64,000 nucleotides of DNA from positions 6,146,651 through 6,210,650 of the forward strand of contig NZ_FMHT01000003.1 in assembly GCF_900091585.1 (NCBI RefSeq), written 5' to 3'. Source of the DNA: Micromonospora nigra (GTDB taxonomy: Bacteria > Actinomycetota > Actinomycetes > Mycobacteriales > Micromonosporaceae). The translations under genes and the position numbers were made by a program. This document shows positions 59,910 to 64,000 of this stretch, one piece after another; within the stretch, counting starts at the first letter, position 1, and each line of letters begins with the position of its first letter. The notes beneath the pieces are model-generated. The model was not told the origin of the DNA. It worked only from the letters and a program-made list of their open reading frames with translations, and searched no databases.

Positions 59910-60586
59910 GGCACGCGACGGGCCGTCAGCCGGCCCTGCTGTGGGCCTTCGCCGCCGTGGCCCTGGTGGAACTGGTCGCGGTCGCCCTCGACGTACGCGC
60001 GGTGCAGTGGCTGGCCAAGCCGCTCCTGGCCCCCCTGCTGCTGGTCTGGCTGTGGCGCGTACGCGGGCGCTTCGACGCCGTGGCGGTCGGCCTGGTCTTC
60101 GCCGCCGCCGGCGACGTGGCCCTGCTGGTGTCGGGGCAGCCGGCGTTCCTGCTGGGCATGGCCTGCTTCCTGGGTACGCAGGTCGCGTTCACCACCGCGT
60201 TCCTGCGGCACCGCCGTCCGCCCGTGGTGGCGGTCGTGGGCTACCTGCTGCTGTGGGCGGGTGCCAACGCGCTGCTGTGGGGGCAGCTCGGCGCGCTGCG
60301 GCTGCCCGTGCTCGGGTACAGCCTGGCGCTGTCGGTGATGGCGGCGACCGCGACGGGCGTCTCCCGCCAGGCGGCCGTCGGCGGCGCGCTGTTCCTGGTC
60401 TCCGACCTGCTGATCGGGGTGGACGCGGCCGGCGCCACCCTGCCGGGCCACGGCCTGCTGGTGATGACGACCTACATCGGCGCGCTGGTGCTGATCACCA
60501 CGGCCTGGGCGGGCCGGCCCGACCCGTCGTCGCGGTCGGTCAGCAGCGCCGCTGACCTGCGCCCGACCGATGGCGTCAGATCGTGA
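59906..60586 (+). CDS. Lysoplasmalogenase-like YhhN family membrane protein
   Basis: A 226-residue protein with about eight hydrophobic helices. Family markers: LAKPLLAPLLLVWL near the start, LVFAAAGDVALLV, FLLGMACFLGTQVAF, GGALFLVSDLLIGVD and a C-terminal YIGALVLITTAW. The YhhN/TMEM86 family includes enzymes that hydrolyse the vinyl-ether bond of lysoplasmalogens, releasing an aldehyde. The ATG overlaps the preceding stop (ATGA), so it is coupled to the AGMO-like gene. Activity is inferred from family. Confidence 0.9.
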   Translation: MRHATGRQPALLWAFAAVALVELVAVALDVRAVQWLAKPLLAPLLLVWLWRVRGRFDAVAVGLVFAAAGDVALLVSGQPAFLLGMACFLGTQVAFTTAFLRHRRPPVVAVVGYLLLWAGANALLWGQLGALRLPVLGYSLALSVMAATATGVSRQAAVGGALFLVSDLLIGVDAAGATLPGHGLLVMTTYIGALVLITTAWAGRPDPSSRSVSSAADLRPTDGVRS

Positions 60587-60719
60587 GGACGGTCTTCCCG
60601 GTGGCGTGGCCCGCACCGATGTGACGGAGCGCCTCCGCCGCCTCGGCGAGGGGGTACGTGCGGTCGACGACCGGCCGTGGTCGGCCGGCCTCGATCGCCG
60701 CGGTCACCTCGCCTTCTAC
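60576..60719 (-). pseudogene. Remnant of a zinc/quinone alcohol dehydrogenase (C-terminal tail)
   Basis: The last 47 codons read EVTAAIEAGRPRPVVDRTYP then LAEAAEALRHIGAGHATGKTV and LTI, the normal C-terminus of a medium-chain NADPH:quinone oxidoreductase. Upstream the similarity stops and no start or cofactor domain exists. The tail overlaps the end of the convergent lysoplasmalogenase gene by 11 bases. About 280 codons have been lost. Confidence 0.8.
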
Positions 60720-60834
60720 GCGGGACCGCCGGGCTGCCGGCCCGCCCGCCGTCCCGGCCGATTCCGCCGGGGACACCACGCAGCGCCACCAGTTGGTAAC
60801 GTGTCGGCGTCTGGTGGTATCGGGAGAGGGTCGC

Positions 60835-61233
60835 ATGTGGGCGGATCAGGCTGCGCTCGACGCGGCCACGCAGGGGCTCGACGAGTGGGAGGCGTCCTTC
60901 GCCGACCAGGCCGTGCGGGCGAAGGCCCTGTCTGCGCAGGTGCAGTCGCTGAACGGCACCGCGAGTAGCCCCGACCGGGCCGTCGAGGTGACCGTCGACT
61001 CGTCCGGCCTGCTGGTCGACCTGCGGCTCGACGAGACCGTCCGGCAGCGGTCCGCCGCCCACACCGCTCGGGTGATCGTGGAGACGACCCGGGCCGCCCA
61101 CACCGACCTGCTCCGCCAGGTCAGCGCCACGGCGGCGGCCGTCGGTGGCGGCGACCCGGCCGGGCAGGCGATCGTCGACACCTACCGGCACCGGTTGAAC
61201 GCCGACGAGACCCCGCCCGACATCCCGCGGTGA
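60835..61233 (+). CDS. YbaB/EbfC-like DNA-binding family protein
   Basis: A 132-residue protein with ATG after GGGAGAGGG. The helical N-terminus (AALDAATQGLDEWEASFADQ) and short beta sheet (AVEVTVDSSGLLVDLRLDE) match the actinobacterial YbaB/EbfC-type proteins often found near ESX or signalling loci. DNA binding is inferred from the family. Upstream lies only the dehydrogenase remnant. Confidence 0.75.
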   Translation: MWADQAALDAATQGLDEWEASFADQAVRAKALSAQVQSLNGTASSPDRAVEVTVDSSGLLVDLRLDETVRQRSAAHTARVIVETTRAAHTDLLRQVSATAAAVGGGDPAGQAIVDTYRHRLNADETPPDIPR

Positions 61234-61260
61234 CGCACCTCCCGGCGTCAGCGGCACGGC

Positions 61261-62271
61261 TCAGGTCAGCACGATCGGGTTGGTGAGGGCCGCCATCCGC
61301 CCGTCCGGGTGACGCACCTCGCCCCGGACGAAGCCCGCCTCCTGCGCCGTCGTCCGCCACTCCACCGTGCCCGCCCCGTCGGCGGGTAACCCCTCACGGT
61401 GCACCGTCCCACGTTCGGCATGCAGGGTGACAAGGCCGGACGGCACGCCACGGACGGCCAGCCGCACCACGATCGGGGCGTCGTCGGCGACGAGACACTC
61501 GCCGACCCCCGCCGCCTGCCCGTCGGCGGTCGCGGTGAACTCAAGGTCGACGACCGACGACCCGGCGACCCAGCTCCGGCCCGCCCGCAGGCCGGCGAGC
61601 ACGGCGTCGGCGGTCAGCTCGTCGGCACGGACCACGGTGTGCGGGGTGCCGAGCTGACCCGCCAGGTGGGCGTCGCTGTTGCCCACGGCCGGACGCCACC
61701 GTCCCCGGTGGACGTCGTAGGCCAGGCCGCGCGCCCACTCGGCCAGGGCCGCCTCGTTGTCGGCGTTCCACGGCAGGTCGGAGGCCCACAGCCCGTTCCA
61801 CACCTCCACGGCGTCGAACCAGCGGTACGGGTAGGCCAGGGTGCCACCGGGGTACGGCGCGTGGGGGTGGGCCGCCACGCACACCCCACCCGCCCGGCGC
61901 ACCGCGTCGAGCTGGCCGCCGACCGCCTCGTCGCGTACGCCGTAACGCCAGTCGACCGGGACTGCCGCCTCGACGCCCAGCGCCAGCCAGTGGCCCGTGA
62001 CCGTGGTGACCTCCCGACCCGGGATCACCAGCAGGTCCGCACCGGCGTACGGGGCCCAGTCGGCGTGGCCGAGGGCGCTGTTGTGTTCGGTGGCGGCGAC
62101 GAAGTCCAGACCGGCGGCGCGAGCCTCGGCGGCGAGCAGGTCGACAGTCAACTCCCCGCCGCTGGAGCGCACCGAATGCACATGGAAGTCGCCCCGGTAC
62201 CAGCCGGGTCGCCGTCCGTCGACCGCTCTCACATCCCGCCCGTCGGGGTGCCGCTGGTGACCGTCCGGCAT
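61261..62271 (-). CDS. PHP-domain / CehA-McbA-type metallohydrolase
   Basis: A 336-residue cytoplasmic protein. PHP metal motifs: GDFHVHSVRSSGG, AATEHNSALGHADW, VCVAAHPHAPYPGG and GNSDAHLAGQ. The fold is that of histidinol phosphatase and DNA polymerase PHP domains; this CehA/McbA-like group hydrolyses phosphate or carbamate esters. A C-terminal beta domain (VVRLAVRGVPSGLVTLHAER) of about 90 residues is an extra. Substrate unknown. ATG 62271. Confidence 0.88.
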   Translation of the reverse strand: MPDGHQRHPDGRDVRAVDGRRPGWYRGDFHVHSVRSSGGELTVDLLAAEARAAGLDFVAATEHNSALGHADWAPYAGADLLVIPGREVTTVTGHWLALGVEAAVPVDWRYGVRDEAVGGQLDAVRRAGGVCVAAHPHAPYPGGTLAYPYRWFDAVEVWNGLWASDLPWNADNEAALAEWARGLAYDVHRGRWRPAVGNSDAHLAGQLGTPHTVVRADELTADAVLAGLRAGRSWVAGSSVVDLEFTATADGQAAGVGECLVADDAPIVVRLAVRGVPSGLVTLHAERGTVHREGLPADGAGTVEWRTTAQEAGFVRGEVRHPDGRMAALTNPIVLT

Positions 62272-62337
62272 GAGCGGAGCGTACCGGGCGGTCAGGTCCC
62301 GTTCGGACCGTCACGGTGTGCCGCCACGGAATGGGAA

Positions 62338-62864
62338 TTGCGTGGTCGTAGCCGTTGTCAGGGGCCTCTTGTCCCCCGGCGGCAGCTCGGGCGGGCGCTG
62401 CGCGACCTGCGCACCGAGGCGCGCACGACCCTCGACGGCGCCGCCGAGGCCATGCAGTGCAGCCGGCAGAAGATGTGGCGCATCGAGACCGGCCTCGGCC
62501 CCACCCGCGCCGTCGACGTCAAGGCCCTGTGCGACCTGTACGGCGCGACCCCCGAGCTGACCGGCGCGCTCACCGCCCTGGCCAACGAGACAAAGGCCAA
62601 GGGCTGGTGGCACTCGTACGGCGACGCCGTTCCCGACTGGTTCGAGTTGTACGTCGGCCTCGAATCCGCCGCCTCGCGCCTCCGCGAGCACGACGACACC
62701 CTGGTTCCTGGGCTACTTCTAACTCCCGGCTACACCCGTGGCGTTTACGAGAACCGGCCCGACATGCCGAGAAGGTCTGGGCGAGCCTCCTCAGCCTGGC
62801 ACTTGATGAGGAACAATCAAGGGGCATGATCGGCAAGATCAAGGAGGAGGTCCATCATGGCTGA
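62338..62864 (+). pseudogene. XRE-family regulator with DUF5753, internal deletion
   Basis: The N-terminus is normal: QLGRALRDLRTEARTTLDGAAE then AMQCSRQKMWRIETGLGP (HTH) and KAKGWWHSYGDAVPDWFELY, VGLESAASRLREHDDTLVPGL (start of DUF5753). After VYENRPDMP the frame changes, and the next recognisable part, EKVWASLLSLALDEEQSRGM then IGKIKEEVHHG, is the extreme C-terminus of the same family. About 100-130 residues are missing, with a junction near 62762-62770. The start may be TTG 62338; no ATG/GTG is in frame. The end still overlaps the DUF397 ATG, as in intact pairs. Confidence 0.85.
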
Positions 62865-63054
62865 CGACCTGCTCGGCGCGCGGTGGCGCAAGAGCACCCG
62901 CAGCGGCGACAACAACGGCAACTGTGTCGAGGTCGCCGACAACCTGCCCGGCCTCGTCGCCGTACGCGACAGCAAGAACCCCGCCGGGCCCGCCCTCGTC
63001 TTCTCCCCCGCCGCCTGGGCCGCCTTCGTCGACTCGACCGGGCCGGCCCGCTGA
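62857..63054 (+). CDS. DUF397 protein
   Basis: A 65-residue protein: ARWRKSTRSGDNNGNCVEVA, LPGLVAVRDSKNPAGPALVF and SPAAWAAFVDS, the standard DUF397 layout. Strong AAGGAGGAGG site. Such proteins are partners of XRE-DUF5753 regulators in actinobacteria (Scr1/BldB-like toxin-antitoxin type pairs); here the upstream partner is broken while this gene looks intact. Confidence 0.93.
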   Translation: MADDLLGARWRKSTRSGDNNGNCVEVADNLPGLVAVRDSKNPAGPALVFSPAAWAAFVDSTGPAR

Positions 63055-63181
63055 GGCCGTGATCCCCGAGGTCGGTGTCGGCGGACCCCGTTCGATCCCG
63101 CTGTCGCGTATGACGGGGATCTGACTGACACCCGCCGCCGGGCCGCTTCCACTGGAGACGGGCCGAGGGCCGGGAGGAACG

Positions 63182-63811
63182 ATGCACCACACCTCGTCGC
63201 AGGACGTGCTGACCGTACGCCGGCTGCGCCTCGGCGTCGGCGTCGTCGGCACCGCCCTGCCTGTCGTCCTGCCGGTCGGTTTCGTGCTGGTCACCGGCGA
63301 CTCCCGGCTGCTCGGCTCGATCAGCGGTTACTACCACACGCCGATGCGGGACGTCTTCGTCGGCAGCATGTGTGCCATCGGGGTGTTCCTGATCAGCTAC
63401 CGGTACCGCCGTTTCGACGACGTGCTGACCAGCCTGGCCGGGGTGCTGGCGATCATGGTGGCCCTGTTTCCGACCTCGCTGGACACGGTGGGTGCGCTCA
63501 GTCGCTCGGACGTGCTGGTGGGGCGGGTGCACGGGGTGGCGGCGGCCGGCCTGTTCGCGCTGTTGGCGGTGATCTCGCTGTTCCGCTTCCCGATGCACGG
63601 GGGTGGTCGGGTACGCAACGGCGTCTACCGGGTGTGCGGGGCGGTGATCCTGGTGGCGATCGTGGTGGCGCTGGCGAGCGTGCTGCTGCCCGAGTCGGTC
63701 CGCGACGCGGCGAAGCCGGTCTTCTGGGCCGAGGCGGTGGCGGTGCTCGCGTTCGGGGTGGCGTGGCTGGTCAAGGGTGAGTCGCTGTTCCACCGGGGCG
63801 CGGTGCCGTGA
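63182..63811 (+). CDS. Polytopic membrane protein of unknown function
   Basis: A 209-residue protein with about six hydrophobic helices. The conserved-looking start LGVGVVGTALPVVLPVGFVL, SISGYYHTPMRDVFVGSMCA, VLAIMVALFPTSLDTVG, VHGVAAAGLFALLAVISLF. The SGYYHT...DVFVG segment recurs in a group of actinobacterial and other bacterial membrane proteins; I do not know a function. ATG with GGGAGGAACG. The 3' end overlaps the convergent TetR gene by 41 bases. Confidence 0.8.
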   Translation: MHHTSSQDVLTVRRLRLGVGVVGTALPVVLPVGFVLVTGDSRLLGSISGYYHTPMRDVFVGSMCAIGVFLISYRYRRFDDVLTSLAGVLAIMVALFPTSLDTVGALSRSDVLVGRVHGVAAAGLFALLAVISLFRFPMHGGGRVRNGVYRVCGAVILVAIVVALASVLLPESVRDAAKPVFWAEAVAVLAFGVAWLVKGESLFHRGAVP

Positions 63812-64000
63812 TCAGGTCGGCGAACAGGTCGGCGGCGTCGTCGAGCAGTTCCCGGTCGCCGGTGGTCAGCAGGTCGAGCAGCAGCCCTCGGGTGGCGGCG
63901 AGGCCGAGGCGGGCCCGGCGGCGTGCCTCGGCGTCGTCGAAGCCGAGTCGGCGGAACAGTTCGGTGACGGGTTGCGCCCACGCGGCGATGACGGTGGCTC
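63771..64000 (-). CDS. TetR-family regulator, C-terminal part (gene runs off the right edge)
   Basis: About 75 residues of a helical C-terminal domain: VIAAWAQPVTELFRRLGFDD then ARLGLAATRGLLLDLLTTGD. The RGLLLDLLxTGD block is characteristic of TetR/AcrR ligand-binding domains. The DNA-binding half lies outside the window. It converges on and overlaps the membrane protein gene. Confidence 0.75.
   Translation of the reverse strand, partial: ATVIAAWAQPVTELFRRLGFDDAEARRRARLGLAATRGLLLDLLTTGDRELLDDAADLFADLITAPRPGGTATHP

Noticed and set aside
1..64000. Prophage, integrative element or biosynthetic gene cluster
   Set aside because: No integrase, transposase, phage structural genes, PKS/NRPS or terpene synthase genes seen; base composition looks even throughout.

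Overview
The window is about 64 kb of very GC-rich DNA with frequent GTG starts and stop/start overlaps of the GTGA and ATGA type. The gene set is actinobacterial: GarA, a mycothiol-dependent dehydrogenase, EthA/EthR, class F sortase, YbaB and XRE-DUF5753/DUF397 families. Everything points to a chromosomal segment of a filamentous actinomycete, most likely Micromonosporaceae (Micromonospora-like). I see no prophage, integrase, transposase or CRISPR array. It is a housekeeping/accessory mosaic with several decayed genes.

Layout. 0-4.4 kb (minus strand): the conserved operon pgsA-like - DUF881 - small basic protein - DUF881 - gcvH - garA - ftsR, the same order as Rv1822-Rv1828 of M. tuberculosis; ftsR runs off the left edge. 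4.4-10.2 kb: a SpoIIE/PP2C phosphatase-MarR pair with a palindromic operator, a SAM methyltransferase, a tandem universal stress protein and small proteins. 10.3-18.8 kb: a complete selenocysteine module on the minus strand (formate dehydrogenase alpha with an in-frame UGA and SECIS-like hairpin, Fe-S beta subunit, NrfD membrane subunit, tRNA-Sec, selA, selB). 19.5-22.8 kb: a secreted lysozyme-like protein, a DUF3626 protein, a MEDS-STAS protein and a truncated MEDS gene. 22.8-29.6 kb: S-(hydroxymethyl)mycothiol dehydrogenase with its MBL hydrolase, alpha/beta hydrolase and SDR, divergent ethA/ethR, and an MBL-fold protein. 29.7-37.1 kb: a lipoprotein, a sugar-type ABC importer, and a large secreted BNR-repeat protein split by a frameshift. 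37.5-47 kb: pentapeptide protein, rnhA, lycopene cyclase, methyltransferase, a second lysozyme-like paralogue, a surface protein plus class F sortase, MBL, YchJ-like and MFS genes. 47.1-50.8 kb: a Ser/Thr kinase operon with two membrane proteins carrying short Thr-centred repeats. 51-58.2 kb: CHASE3-type histidine kinase, RraA-like, Tat amidase, VOC protein, glutamate-synthase-like flavoprotein, and a frameshifted dinB behind a LexA box. 58.3-60.6 kb: a FadR-type regulator, an AGMO-like di-iron hydroxylase and a YhhN lysoplasmalogenase in one overlapping operon. 60.6-64 kb: alcohol dehydrogenase remnant, YbaB-like, PHP hydrolase, a decayed XRE-DUF5753 gene with intact DUF397, a membrane protein and a partial TetR.

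How genes work together. Formaldehyde can be oxidised by the mycothiol dehydrogenase, the thioester hydrolysed by the adjacent MBL protein, and the formate oxidised by the selenoprotein formate dehydrogenase whose Sec insertion factors (except SelD) are encoded beside it. The most novel-looking unit is the FadR / AGMO-like / lysoplasmalogenase operon, which reads as a candidate ether-lipid or plasmalogen breakdown system. Two genes (the BNR protein and dinB) are broken by single-base changes in homopolymer runs, so read-level confirmation matters for both.
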